Part shown: positions 1 through 10,132 of the stretch, piece by piece
How the letters are laid out: each line of letters begins with the position of its first letter
Numbering within the stretch: position 1 is the first letter of the stretch
DNA from: Candidatus Stahliibacteriota bacterium
GTDB taxonomy: Bacteria; Hydrothermota; UBA3072
Length of the DNA: 48,947 bases
Direction of reading: 5' to 3'
Assembly: GCA_004377355.1 (NCBI GenBank)
Contig: SOIB01000127.1
Coordinates: forward strand, 1-48,947
The notes under the pieces: generated by a model
Databases searched by the model: none
Told to the model about the DNA's origin: nothing
What the model saw: the letters and a program-made list of their open reading frames with translations, nothing else
Translations under genes and position numbers: made by a program

Positions 1-514
<514 letters not shown>

Positions 515-522
515 AAAAACTC

Positions 523-1617
523 CTAATCAAATTGCTTGCGTAAGAATGTTGGAACATCAAGGTCTTCTATCTCAGTTTTTATTTCACTTATTTCTCTGAA
601 GTTCTGCTGAATTGGAGGGGCTTGTTTAAAACCACGGAATTCTATTCTGTCTAATTCATCCTTCTCAGGTTCTCCAATCCCTGTGGCAATAAGAGTTATC
701 TCAGCTTTATTAATATTATCTTCAAAAACGACTCCCATAAACACTTCTTTACTATCTCCCATTGCATCATTTATTGTATCCATAGATTCCTTTAAATCCT
801 TAAGTGTAAAGCTCTCCCTATCCACTGTTAGATTAATCAATGCAGCCCTTGCTTGAGAAATATCTGTATTATCCAGAAGAGGTGAATTTACAGCGCCATG
901 TGCTGCTTCTAGAGCTTTATTTTCTCCTTCCCCTTCTCCAATTCCCATAATAGCCTTACCACGTTTTAACATTACTGATTTGACGTCGGCAAAATCCATA
1001 TTTATATAACCATTCTTGAGTACAAGATTGCTGATACCTTGAACTGCTTTCAAAAGAACATCCATTGATTCCTTGCTGAGTGCATCTGCAAGACTTATAT
1101 TTCCCATACTAAGTAGTCTATCATTTGGGACAACAAGAAGTGTATCAATAACAGGTGAAAGCTCTTTAATGCCTTCCTTCGCAGTATCAATCCTTTGTGA
1201 CTCATATGAGAATGGAGTAGTCACGACTCCAACAGTTAGAACACCTGCCTCTTTTGCAAGTGAGGCTATAACTGGCGAAGCACCTGTACCAGTTCCACCG
1301 CCCATACCAGCAGCTATAAAAAGCATATCAATATCCTGAACTAATGTCTGCAATTGTTCCAGATTTTCTTCTGCTGCTTTCTTACCCAGAACAGGATCTC
1401 CACCTGTTCCTCTCCCATGAGTCAATTCTCTACCAATCTGTATTGTTTCACTTGTCGGCACCTGATTCATATCCTGAACATCGGTATTAACAGCCCAGAA
1501 TTCAACCCCCGTCATCCCTGACTCTATCATAGTTGTGATAGCATTACCACCACATCCACCAATACCTACCACTCTTATCTTCGCCGGATAACTATTCTTT
1601 ATCTTAGATTTAAACAT
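523..1617 (-). CDS. ftsZ: Cell division protein FtsZ
   Basis: Tubulin-like GTPase that polymerises into the cytokinetic Z-ring. About 364 residues. The G-box [10 protein letters not shown] lies near residues 107-116, GIGGCGGNA near 18-26, and the T7-loop region (NMDFADV) follows. The protein ends with the conserved C-terminal peptide DVPTFLRKQ that docks on FtsA and other membrane tethers. The ORF track begins at a TTG 30 nt further upstream, but an SD sequence (AAGGAGGG) sits just before the ATG at 1617 and inside that extension, so I use 1617. It is 13 nt downstream of ftsA, the usual order at the end of a dcw cluster. Confidence 0.97.
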   Translation of the reverse strand: MFKSKIKNSYPAKIRVVGIGGCGGNAITTMIESGMTGVEFWAVNTDVQDMNQVPTSETIQIGRELTHGRGTGGDPVLGKKAAEENLEQLQTLVQDIDMLFIAAGMGGGTGTGASPVIASLAKEAGVLTVGVVTTPFSYESQRIDTAKEGIKELSPVIDTLLVVPNDRLLSMGNISLADALSKESMDVLLKAVQGISNLVLKNGYINMDFADVKSVMLKRGKAIMGIGEGEGENKALEAAHGAVNSPLLDNTDISQARAALINLTVDRESFTLKDLKESMDTINDAMGDSKEVFMGVVFEDNINKAEITLIATGIGEPEKDELDRIEFRGFKQAPPIQQNFREISEIKTEIEDLDVPTFLRKQFD

Positions 1618-1630
1618 TTTTCCCTCCTTT

Positions 1631-2863
1631 TTAAAAGAATTCCTCAAACCACTGCTTCATACGTTTGAGTACTGTATCAAACATGCTTTTCCCTTTTTCC
1701 TCTACAAGTTTACTGCCAGCATGTATAGCACCATACTTTATAAGACCTACAGATGTTGCAAATGACGGATCAGAAACTGCTTCTTTAAGACCAGTAATGC
1801 TCTCTGGAATACCTATCCTTACTGGTAGAGTGAATATATCCTCTGCTAACTCTGCTATTCCATCCAATATAGCAGTACCACCTGTAAGTATTATACCAGC
1901 ACTCAACATTTCATATAGCGGATCTTCCGAAAGCTCCCTATGTGCTAATGTTAGTATTTCATCAATTCTAGGTTTAACTATCTGCGCTAACATCTCACAC
2001 GACACTTGCTTATCCCCTCTTCCAGAAAGACCCTGAACCGTTATCATTTCCTTTTTATCCTCATCAGAGAGTTCTCTTACGGTTGCATACTCAATTTTAA
2101 TCCTTTCAGCTTCTCTTGGAGAAGTCCTGAGGCCCACTCCAATATCATTAGTCACATTTTCTCCACCGAGACCAATTACAGAGGTTTTCCGGAGGCTTCC
2201 ATTATAAAAAACCGCCATATCTGTAGTTCCTCCACCAATATCAACGAGTATAGCTCCTACCTCCTTTTCTTCGTCTGAAAGGACTGAATAGGAAGAAGCA
2301 AAGGGTTGCAAAACGATATCGTTAACATCGTAACCTGCCTTGTTTACACACTTACATATATTCTTTGCCGAAGTCACAGCTCCGGTGACAATTACCACAT
2401 TAGCCTCCAATCGTTGAGCAAACATTCCTAAAGGGTCTCGTATTCCACCCTGACCATCAAGTATAAATTCTGTAGGTATAATATGTATAACTTCTCTATC
2501 TACTGGAAGCGCCATAGATTTTGCACTCTCGAGTACACGATTAACATCCTCATCAGTAACTTCATTATCCTTTCCAGTGACTGCAACTACGCCACGACCC
2601 TGTATATTTCTGATATGATCTCCTGCAATACCTGTATAAACACCACTAGCCTCTTTCCCCGCCATCATTTCAGCCTCTCTCATCGCTTTAATGATGGATT
2701 GCACTGTTTTGTCTATATTTATAACAATACCTTTGCGGAGACCCTCCGAAGGGTATTTACCTACCCCCATAATATTTACCCCATCATCAACTTCGGCTAT
2801 CACAGTTGCAATTTTTGTTGTTCCAAGATCTAACCCAACCACAATATCATTATCATCATTCAC
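1631..2863 (-). CDS. ftsA: Cell division protein FtsA
   Basis: Actin-fold ATPase that anchors FtsZ to the membrane. 410 residues. It starts VVGLDLGTTKIATV (phosphate-1 motif), has DIGGGTTD (phosphate-2) near residue 205, and ILTGGTAILDGI (adenosine motif) near 325. The C-terminus LKRMKQWFEEFF is the amphipathic membrane-targeting helix typical of FtsA. The SD AAGGAGGT overlaps the stop of ftsQ, 3 nt upstream, so the two are translationally linked. Confidence 0.97.
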   Translation of the reverse strand: MNDDNDIVVGLDLGTTKIATVIAEVDDGVNIMGVGKYPSEGLRKGIVINIDKTVQSIIKAMREAEMMAGKEASGVYTGIAGDHIRNIQGRGVVAVTGKDNEVTDEDVNRVLESAKSMALPVDREVIHIIPTEFILDGQGGIRDPLGMFAQRLEANVVIVTGAVTSAKNICKCVNKAGYDVNDIVLQPFASSYSVLSDEEKEVGAILVDIGGGTTDMAVFYNGSLRKTSVIGLGGENVTNDIGVGLRTSPREAERIKIEYATVRELSDEDKKEMITVQGLSGRGDKQVSCEMLAQIVKPRIDEILTLAHRELSEDPLYEMLSAGIILTGGTAILDGIAELAEDIFTLPVRIGIPESITGLKEAVSDPSFATSVGLIKYGAIHAGSKLVEEKGKSMFDTVLKRMKQWFEEFF

Positions 2864-2866
2864 TTA

Positions 2867-3511
2867 TTACCTCCTTAAAACAACTTGATTATCAAATCTG
2901 AAATCCAACTTCCCGGATGAGATAATCGCTTTTTTATAAATTCTTTTCAATAGCCTGTATTTTTCTGGATAGCCACCTTCTCCCCAAATAATGTTTATAT
3001 CCCCAATTCTACTCTCCAAACCATAGGATGTGACTTCCACTTCTTTTACATTCATATCTTTAGTAAGTAAAAGTAACTGTACTGCTTCTTTTATTCTCTC
3101 TGTCTTTAAGTCATCGTTGACTTTGATTACAGGTAATGTATCTATATCAGCAACCCTAAATAACATTCCTTCCTTATCTACACCAAATTCTTTCATACCG
3201 TAAATCCTGGAAACTGGAACTCTCGGTCTTATAAAAATTGTCATTACTCCTTTTAAACTCTTATGACATCTTACATCCTTTACCCAATCTAATCGCAGGA
3301 TTGATGAGGTGACCGGTCGAAGTGACTTAGGAAGTGCTTCCGGAATTAATCTCTTTACCTCATATTCTTTATACTCTTCTACCGGATAAGACCATTTTAT
3401 TATATAGCTATCTACTGGGAAAAATGCCTTCCACCCTTCGTATAAAAGGAAGAGAATAAATAACAAGAATAGATATCTTACTTTAAATCTGGATTTCTTT
3501 CTCTTTCCCAA
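2867..3511 (-). CDS. ftsQ: Cell division protein FtsQ/DivIB
   Basis: 214 residues. A short basic cytoplasmic N-terminus (MGKRKKSRFKVR) is followed by one membrane segment (residues about 13-26) and an extracytoplasmic POTRA-like domain (YKEYEVKRLIPEALPKSL). This is the divisome scaffold that binds FtsL/FtsB. The start codon is TTG at 3511 with GGAGGT about 8 nt upstream, both inside the 3' end of murB (29 nt overlap). Sequence conservation in this family is low; the call rests on topology and position between murB and ftsA. Confidence 0.88.
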   Translation of the reverse strand: MGKRKKSRFKVRYLFLLFILFLLYEGWKAFFPVDSYIIKWSYPVEEYKEYEVKRLIPEALPKSLRPVTSSILRLDWVKDVRCHKSLKGVMTIFIRPRVPVSRIYGMKEFGVDKEGMLFRVADIDTLPVIKVNDDLKTERIKEAVQLLLLTKDMNVKEVEVTSYGLESRIGDINIIWGEGGYPEKYRLLKRIYKKAIISSGKLDFRFDNQVVLRR

Positions 3512-4385
3512 CTATTACAACCTCCGTTTCCAGGATAATTCCATATTTTTTCTCCATAGCATCTCTAATTCGTCTAATTAGTTCAACAACATCTTGAGAT
3601 TTTGCATATTTATTGGTAAGTATGTAATTCGCATGTTCCATAGAAATCATAGCCCCACCAACTCTCCTTCCTTTAAGCCCAATTCTATCTATCAAAAAAC
3701 CTGCATGTTTGTTTTCTGGATTTTTAAAGACCGAACCGCACGTTCCTGTATCTTTTGGCAATTGAGGGAGATTAATTTTTCTCTTTTCTAATACTTCCTC
3801 CATTCTCCCCTCGATCTCATTTCTATCTCCTTCATTCACCATGAGAATAACCTCAAGAATAATCTCTCCTTTAAGTGTTGATTCCCTGTATCCAAAATGA
3901 AAATCCTCCAATTGTATTATATCTCCTTTTCTTAGAATAGAGACAGCTAAAACTAAATCTCCAATTTCACATTCATAGGCACCTGCATTCATAATAACTG
4001 CGCCTCCAATAGTTCCAGGGATACCGGATAAAGATTCTAGACCAGAAAGAGAAGCTTCTTTACAGCGTTTGATAATTTCAATAAGAGAAGCACCTGCTTG
4101 TGATCGAATTACATTTTCATTTACTTCAATTATATCAAGTCTTTCCGTAGTTATAACTAAACCACTGAAACCTTCATCTAAAAAGAGTACATTTGAGCCT
4201 TTACCTATTATATAGTAAGGTATTCCATCGTGTTCACAGAATGATAAAGATTTCATTATATCATCAACGCCCTCAGCATACAAGAAATAACGAGCCTCTC
4301 CACCAACAAGGAGAGATGTATGTCTTGACAGAGGTTCTTTTTCCCTCAATTCACCTTTTATTTCTAATTCCTTCAATAATATCAT
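3483..4385 (-). CDS. murB: UDP-N-acetylenolpyruvoylglucosamine reductase MurB
   Basis: Flavoenzyme reducing UDP-GlcNAc-enolpyruvate to UDP-MurNAc with NADPH, the second committed step of peptidoglycan synthesis. 300 residues, the shorter (type II-like) length. The FAD-binding stretch YIIGKGSNVL lies near 58-67, IPGTIGGAVIMNAGAY near 122, and TGTCGSVFKNP carries the catalytic serine near 215. The C-terminal LETEV supplies the conserved Glu. It overlaps murC by 35 nt and ftsQ by 29 nt. Confidence 0.96.
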   Translation of the reverse strand: MILLKELEIKGELREKEPLSRHTSLLVGGEARYFLYAEGVDDIMKSLSFCEHDGIPYYIIGKGSNVLFLDEGFSGLVITTERLDIIEVNENVIRSQAGASLIEIIKRCKEASLSGLESLSGIPGTIGGAVIMNAGAYECEIGDLVLAVSILRKGDIIQLEDFHFGYRESTLKGEIILEVILMVNEGDRNEIEGRMEEVLEKRKINLPQLPKDTGTCGSVFKNPENKHAGFLIDRIGLKGRRVGGAMISMEHANYILTNKYAKSQDVVELIRRIRDAMEKKYGIILETEVVIVGKEKEIQI

Positions 4386-5730
4386 CCGCTATTTTATATA
4401 TATTCCCGGCTCCCAGGAGAAGAATCATATCTCCCTCTTTTAACTCTGGAAGAAGATATTCCGGAATATTTTTTATATTTTCTAAATAAATAACATCCTT
4501 ATGACCAAAGTCTTTGCACTGATCTTTTATTATCTCACCACTTACACCGGGTATTTCTTCCTCTCTCGCGGGATAAATATCTGTTATTATCACCTTATCA
4601 GCCTGAAAGAATGCTTTCCCAAACTCTTTTTTAAGTAAGATCGTTCTGGAATATAAATGAGGTTGGAATACAGCAATTATTCTTCCTTTCCAACCCTCTC
4701 TAGCTGACTTAAGAGTGGCTTCAATCTCACTTGGATGATGCGCGTAATCATCAATAACAAGGATTCCATTTTCAAATCCCTTTCTTTCAAATCTTCTTGA
4801 AACTCCTTTACACGCTTCAATACCCTCTTTTATCTTATCAAAACCTATACCTAATTCCAAACACACACCACACGCAGCTACTGCGTTAATCATATTATGG
4901 ACTCCCGGGAGGGAAAGATTAATACGCCCCAATTTCTCACCATTGCCGATGAGGTCAAAAGAATAGGTGAAATCTTTCCTCTCTATATCTAATCCTTTTA
5001 TATCTGCATTTGGGGAAAGACCAAAAGTTATAACTCTTTTATCTATGTCAGAGCGTATAGATAGAGAATTTGGGTCATCCATACAGAGATAGACGCTTCC
5101 GTAGAAGGGAACAGAGTTTGCAAACTTTGTAAAAGTTTGCTTGATATCATCCAGATCTTTATAGAAATCGAGATGTTCACGGTCTATATTAGTTATAACT
5201 GCAATCGTTGGGAAAAGCTTTAAAAAGGAGCGATCACTCTCATCTGCCTCTGCAACCAAATATTCACTCTCCCCCAGTTTTGCATTGTCACCAGAACTTT
5301 TTAGTCTTCCTCCAAGAACGATTGTAGGATCAAATTTACTACCTGTTAGTATTGAACCAATGAGTGATGCAGTAGTTGATTTACCATGGGTACCTGCAAC
5401 TGCAATTGAAAATTTCATACGCATTAGTTCTGCTAACATCTCTGCACGTGGAATAACAGGAATTTTTCTCATAAATGCTTCTTTTAATTCAACATTCTCT
5501 TCTAAGTCAAGAGCAGATGTGTAGACTACCACATCTGCATCACCGAGATTTTCCTTTGAATGTGAAGAAAAAACTTTAATACCAAGTTCTTGGAGTCTTT
5601 TGGTATTTTCGGATTCCTTAATATCACTTCCCGTAATAATATAACCCATATTATGAAGTAGTTCAGCAATTCCACTCATACCAATACCACCAATACCTAC
5701 AAAATGAATTTTTTTAATTCTCCCAAACAT
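4351..5730 (-). CDS. murC: UDP-N-acetylmuramate--L-alanine ligase MurC
   Basis: ATP-dependent ligase that adds the first amino acid of the stem peptide. 459 residues. The N-terminal Rossmann region IHFVGIGGIGMSG binds UDP-MurNAc; the P-loop AGTHGKSTT is at about 113-121 (Ser where many MurC have Thr); ITNIDREHLD is the Mg/carbamate region; DDYAHHP near 330 is the MurC signature. It starts 17 nt inside murG, with a weak SD (GGAAG). Confidence 0.97.
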   Translation of the reverse strand: MFGRIKKIHFVGIGGIGMSGIAELLHNMGYIITGSDIKESENTKRLQELGIKVFSSHSKENLGDADVVVYTSALDLEENVELKEAFMRKIPVIPRAEMLAELMRMKFSIAVAGTHGKSTTASLIGSILTGSKFDPTIVLGGRLKSSGDNAKLGESEYLVAEADESDRSFLKLFPTIAVITNIDREHLDFYKDLDDIKQTFTKFANSVPFYGSVYLCMDDPNSLSIRSDIDKRVITFGLSPNADIKGLDIERKDFTYSFDLIGNGEKLGRINLSLPGVHNMINAVAACGVCLELGIGFDKIKEGIEACKGVSRRFERKGFENGILVIDDYAHHPSEIEATLKSAREGWKGRIIAVFQPHLYSRTILLKKEFGKAFFQADKVIITDIYPAREEEIPGVSGEIIKDQCKDFGHKDVIYLENIKNIPEYLLPELKEGDMILLLGAGNIYKIADDIIEGIRNKR

Positions 5731-6760
5731 ATTCTTCCATCTTTTTTATTATCTTTTCTGTTGCATCTTCCCTTCTGACAATTAATCTCTTATCTGATAA
5801 ATGATTTATTATTCCAATCAAATTCTCTATATTAATCTCTCCTTCTCTTATTACCCTTATATTAGCACGGTTCTCAGCAAGTCTTTTTGCATTATAGAAT
5901 TGATGGTCCTTATAAGCATAGGGATAAGGAATAAACACAGTAGGAATACCAGACTGCTCAATTTCCGCTGTGACCATTGCACCGGAACGTGCTATAATTA
6001 TATCAGCTATAGCATAAGCTAAATCAATCCTATCTATGAATTTAAACTCTTTGATATTTTCGCCCTTGCATTTCAACTTATGGTCTCCTGTCTGTATTAT
6101 AAATTGCCAAATATTTTTATCCATTTTAGGAATCAACTCTTCTGCTAATTCCACCAGTGTCTTTGCTCCCCTGCTCCCTCCTATTACAAGTAGGGTTTTC
6201 TTATCGTTATCAAGTGAAAAATATTTTATTGCCTCATTTTTATCAGCAGTAAGTATATAATCTCTTACAGGGATTCCCGTGACTGTCTTATTTGAAGCAG
6301 GAATTGTTGAGAAATCATTATCGAAAGGTAAGAAAACTTCTACTGAGTAACGAGAAAAAAGACGCACAGCAAGACCTGGATATGAATCAAGTATAAGAGT
6401 AAAGATTGGTAATCTACAAATGATACCAGCTATACCGATAGGACCAGAAGCAAATCCTCCAGTTAGGAGAATAGCCTTAGGCCTATACCGGAGTATAATA
6501 TACATTGAGAAAAGTATGGAAGGGATAAACCTTAATAAAAAGGCAAATTTTCCAAAAATATTTCTATCTACCCACCCTATTACAGGTAAAAGATACATCC
6601 TGTCTCTTCGGACTATTCTCTTTTCAATACCCAAACTGCTTCCGATATATATTACTCTAACCCCCTCTCTGTCAAGACGATTAGCTATGGAGAGCGCCGG
6701 GAATATATGACCCCCGGTTCCTCCTCCTGATATAACTACCGTTTTTTGCGATAGAAACAA
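5714..6760 (-). CDS. murG: Lipid II synthase MurG (GlcNAc transferase)
   Basis: Peripheral membrane GT28 glycosyltransferase that adds GlcNAc to lipid I. 348 residues. The glycine-rich loop GGGTGGH occupies residues 12-18 and binds the lipid pyrophosphate; a second one, GGSRGAKTL, lies near 194; IARSGAMVTAE near 255 binds UDP-GlcNAc. The start is TTG at 6760, supported by GGAGGT 5 nt upstream, both lying inside ftsW. The gene therefore shares 80 nt with ftsW in another frame, so the MurG phosphate loop is encoded over the FtsW C-terminal tail. Confidence 0.96.
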   Translation of the reverse strand: MFLSQKTVVISGGGTGGHIFPALSIANRLDREGVRVIYIGSSLGIEKRIVRRDRMYLLPVIGWVDRNIFGKFAFLLRFIPSILFSMYIILRYRPKAILLTGGFASGPIGIAGIICRLPIFTLILDSYPGLAVRLFSRYSVEVFLPFDNDFSTIPASNKTVTGIPVRDYILTADKNEAIKYFSLDNDKKTLLVIGGSRGAKTLVELAEELIPKMDKNIWQFIIQTGDHKLKCKGENIKEFKFIDRIDLAYAIADIIIARSGAMVTAEIEQSGIPTVFIPYPYAYKDHQFYNAKRLAENRANIRVIREGEINIENLIGIINHLSDKRLIVRREDATEKIIKKMEEYVWEN

Positions 6761-7760
6761 TAATACCTCCAGCTATATAATTTGTTACCAAAGATGTTCC
6801 TCCACTGCTTATAAAGGGAAGCGGTACACCTGTAACAGGTATACTGCCAAGTGCTACAAAAATATGGATTAAAGTATTCACGAATATCATAGAAATAAGT
6901 CCAAGTCCTAAAATGCACGCATATTTATCTCTTGCCCGTATACTATATCTTGAAGCAGTAATCAAATAAACAAGAAATAGTCCAAGAACAAGAAAGGTTC
7001 CTGAGAAACCTAATTCTTCTCCAATTATTGAGAATATAAAATCTGAATCAGGAAATGGTATATAGAAAAATTTTCTCATCCCACTACCAAGACCTAAACC
7101 ACTCCAACCCCCCGTTGCGATAGCCTTCACAGTATTGCTTATAGAATCAGAGTTAATATAATCTGTTATCCTATCTATTGCATAACCCTGAGTAACTATA
7201 TAACCAACACCTACTAGTAATAATACAAGAGATATTAGTGCGACCTTCCAGAGGTCTGTTCCATTAAGATACATCATAACACCACCAATAAATGCGGTCA
7301 CTAATGCTGTTGAAATGTCAGGCTGAAATAAAATTAAACCTGCGGTAATAGAAATAACCAGAACAGATATCCCAAAATCCCTCTTCTTTGCAAGAAAAGC
7401 AATAAGTGCTAACTGCGCGAGAATAGAAGGCTGTATGGAAATTCGTCCAATGTATAACCATCTTCTTGCATAATTTATTTCTGTTCCAAAGAAGTAGGTA
7501 AGAGCAAGAAGAATAATAGCAAGGATAATAAGCTTGCCACTTAATGCTTCCCATATTTTGGATTTAATCTTAGAAAATGCAAAGAAAAGGATGATGGCCA
7601 GAAAAAATATAGCCAGTTGTTTTATAAACGAAACAGGTACAACTCTTTCATAAACCGATATACCTGATGCAGCAGAAAATACCATAATAAGCCCCAAAGC
7701 ACCCAAGAATAAGGGTAATATTTCCACTATAGATATTCTAGCTCTTTTCTTAACCTCCAT
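6681..7760 (-). CDS. ftsW: Peptidoglycan glycosyltransferase FtsW (SEDS family)
   Basis: 359-residue polytopic protein with about ten hydrophobic segments. It polymerises lipid II at the septum together with the class B PBP encoded by ftsI. SEDS landmarks are LFQPDISTALV near 185 and the C-terminal VTGVPLPFISSGGTSL near 312-327, which is highly conserved. The last 26 residues (basic, IRRRNRGSY) are encoded over the start of murG. It overlaps murD by 11 nt. I call FtsW rather than RodA from dcw context. Confidence 0.94.
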   Translation of the reverse strand: MEVKKRARISIVEILPLFLGALGLIMVFSAASGISVYERVVPVSFIKQLAIFFLAIILFFAFSKIKSKIWEALSGKLIILAIILLALTYFFGTEINYARRWLYIGRISIQPSILAQLALIAFLAKKRDFGISVLVISITAGLILFQPDISTALVTAFIGGVMMYLNGTDLWKVALISLVLLLVGVGYIVTQGYAIDRITDYINSDSISNTVKAIATGGWSGLGLGSGMRKFFYIPFPDSDFIFSIIGEELGFSGTFLVLGLFLVYLITASRYSIRARDKYACILGLGLISMIFVNTLIHIFVALGSIPVTGVPLPFISSGGTSLVTNYIAGGIIVSIAKNGSYIRRRNRGSYIPGALHS

Positions 7761-9045
7761 AGACAGCTCTCACTGATTTTTTAAAATCATTTCCCCTTTC
7801 AGCAAAATTCTTATAAAGGTCAAAACTTGAACCACCCGGGGAAAGCATTACCTTATTATTTCCAGAATCCTTTGCAATTCTTACAGCGTCCACCATTGAA
7901 GAAGCTATCTTGTATCGTTCAAATCCAGCTTTTGTAAGGTTTCTCTCGATTAAAGAGCTTGATTCTCCAAGTAAAATAACGCATGTTGCCCTCTCACATA
8001 TTGCCTCTATTATGGGAACAACACTATCAACCTTCATTCTACCTCCCACTATCACACAACAGTGCGGAAAGGCTTCAAGTGATTTTGAAAATGCAATCGG
8101 ATTTGTACACATTGAATTATTTATAACATACAAATCTTCTTGCTTTATAACATACTCCATCCTGTGTTCTACCCCTTTAAATAAACGGATACCATTCTTT
8201 ATCTCTTCCCATGAAAGACCCAAGAGTTTTCCCACAAGAGATGCAACCATTCCATCTTCAATGAAGATATTTCCAGGAAAAAATAAATCATCGATAGAGA
8301 AAGCCACCATGCCATCACTGCCTATTACATATTTTCCATTATAGTATATATCTGCCTTTTCCTTCATTGAGAAATAGAAGATTTTAGATCGGGTATTTAC
8401 AGAAGACAGATTTTCATCATCCAGATTCAGGATGGAATAATCAGAATCTGTTTGATTCTTTAAAATATTCAATTTTGCACTTCGATAATCTTTAAAGTCT
8501 TTATAACGGTCAAGATGATCCGGGTTTATATTTATTATTGCAGAAATATTGGGTCTGAAATCGACAATCCTCTCAAGTTGAAAAGAACTAACTTCAACCA
8601 CTGTGATTGTGGACTCATTGCTCATCGGTACAAGTTCACTTAATGGAACACCAGGGTATATATTACCACCAAGTAAAACTCTCTTGAACCTATTTGACTC
8701 AGAGAGAATTTTGGAGGTAAGTACAGCTGTGGTAGTCTTTCCATTCGTCCCTGTAATTGCAACCATCTTACCTTTTAAGTATCTAGAAGCAAATTCTAAT
8801 TCACCAATAATTGAGATACCCTTCTCACGCGCCTTTTTAAGTATAGGAGTACCCAGTGCTACACCAGGAGATGCAATAAGAAGATCCATTTTCAGTAGTT
8901 CCTCTGAATGACAACCCACTTCATTTGGATATGGTATGTCTGAAATAGTCTCATTTATCTCACTGATGAAAGGAGTATTACCCAGACTTTCTATTAATCT
9001 GGCGACTGCCTTTCCACTTCTACCATATCCTATAATTCCTATCAT
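7750..9045 (-). CDS. murD: UDP-N-acetylmuramoylalanine--D-glutamate ligase MurD
   Basis: Cytoplasmic ligase adding D-Glu to UDP-MurNAc-Ala. 431 residues. The N-terminal nucleotide-binding motif is IGIIGYGRSG; the P-loop AITGTNGKTTT is near 98-108; NINPDHLDRY lies in the central domain; the C-terminal LSPGGSSFDLYKNF near 400 is the MurD hallmark. The start ATG at 9045 has GAGGATGAG upstream, and the gene lies 10 nt after mraY. Confidence 0.97.
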   Translation of the reverse strand: MIGIIGYGRSGKAVARLIESLGNTPFISEINETISDIPYPNEVGCHSEELLKMDLLIASPGVALGTPILKKAREKGISIIGELEFASRYLKGKMVAITGTNGKTTTAVLTSKILSESNRFKRVLLGGNIYPGVPLSELVPMSNESTITVVEVSSFQLERIVDFRPNISAIININPDHLDRYKDFKDYRSAKLNILKNQTDSDYSILNLDDENLSSVNTRSKIFYFSMKEKADIYYNGKYVIGSDGMVAFSIDDLFFPGNIFIEDGMVASLVGKLLGLSWEEIKNGIRLFKGVEHRMEYVIKQEDLYVINNSMCTNPIAFSKSLEAFPHCCVIVGGRMKVDSVVPIIEAICERATCVILLGESSSLIERNLTKAGFERYKIASSMVDAVRIAKDSGNNKVMLSPGGSSFDLYKNFAERGNDFKKSVRAVYGG

Positions 9046-9055
9046 ATTCTCATCC

Positions 9056-10132
9056 TCAACGTATTTTAAGAGTGCTTAAACCCAAAAGAGCAAATAAAAT
9101 GCCACAGATCCAGAACCTTATTACCACTTTAGATTCATCCCATCCAAGAAGATGGAAATGATGATGAATCGGGGCCATTTTAAAAATTCTTTTACCCCTA
9201 ATTCTAAACGAGCTAACTTGCAAGAAAACTGATAATGTTTCTATAACAAAGACTCCTCCAATAATTAGTAGTAAGATTTCCTGTTTAAGAAGCACCGAAA
9301 CAAGACCCAGAATACCACCAATAGCAAGAGAACCTGTATCTCCCATAAATACCTCGGCAGGTTTGCTATTGTACCACAAGAATCCTATTGCTGAACCAAG
9401 GAAAGCTGTACAGAAGATAGCAATCTCTCCAGTTCCATCTATAAATAATATATTGAGATAACCTGAAAACTTTATATTTCCAACAACATATGCAACTACA
9501 GCAAAAGCAGTTGCTATAATTCCTGAAAGACCTATAGCCATACCATCCATACCATCGGTAATATTTACTGCATTAGTGGTTCCAATAATCACAAGAATTA
9601 TGAACGGGATATAGAAATAACCTAAGTTTAAGAATATATGCTTGAAAAAGAGAAAACTGGTTAATGTTTCGTATCCAACTCGAAGAGGATGATTTATAAG
9701 TAAAATCCCTATAATAATGGCCGGGATCATCTGTATTACTAATTTTTGCCAAACACGGAATCCATCTCCATTTTTTACCTTGAACCAATCATCTATGACC
9801 CCAAACCCTCCCATCCATATTGTTATTGAAATAAGATAAAGAATAAGTCTATTAGTCAAATCACACCAGAGGAGAACCGATATTAAAAGTGAGGAGAGTA
9901 TTATTATGCCACCCATTGTAGGCGTTCCCTCTTTATGACCATGGCTATCCTTTATATATTTTGATATGGATTCTCTTATATTTTTCTCCTTTAACCAGCC
10001 TATCATTCTCCTTCCAAGAATTAGGGATATAGCTAGTGATGTTATTGTGGCGTAAGCAGATCGAAATGTAATGTATCTGAGTAAATTGAAGATTGTAAAA
10101 TGCTCTCTTAAGGGGTATAAGAAATAGAGCAT
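9056..10132 (-). CDS. mraY: Phospho-MurNAc-pentapeptide translocase MraY
   Basis: Integral membrane enzyme that makes lipid I from UDP-MurNAc-pentapeptide and undecaprenyl phosphate. 358 residues with about ten membrane segments. Diagnostic cytoplasmic loops: GTPTMGG near 74, NAVNITDGMDGMA near 184, EVFMGDTGSLA near 262, and APIHHHFHLLGW near 325. Start ATG at 10132 follows GAGGAGG, which lies inside the 3' end of murF (25 nt overlap). Confidence 0.97.
   Translation of the reverse strand: MLYFLYPLREHFTIFNLLRYITFRSAYATITSLAISLILGRRMIGWLKEKNIRESISKYIKDSHGHKEGTPTMGGIIILSSLLISVLLWCDLTNRLILYLISITIWMGGFGVIDDWFKVKNGDGFRVWQKLVIQMIPAIIIGILLINHPLRVGYETLTSFLFFKHIFLNLGYFYIPFIILVIIGTTNAVNITDGMDGMAIGLSGIIATAFAVVAYVVGNIKFSGYLNILFIDGTGEIAIFCTAFLGSAIGFLWYNSKPAEVFMGDTGSLAIGGILGLVSVLLKQEILLLIIGGVFVIETLSVFLQVSSFRIRGKRIFKMAPIHHHFHLLGWDESKVVIRFWICGILFALLGLSTLKIR

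Noticed and set aside
1073-1339. Plus-strand ORFs inside the dcw cluster and other long antisense ORFs (e.g. 1665-2036, 7910-8344, 45841-46260)
   Set aside because: Each lies opposite a well-identified gene, lacks a credible RBS and has no recognisable domain.
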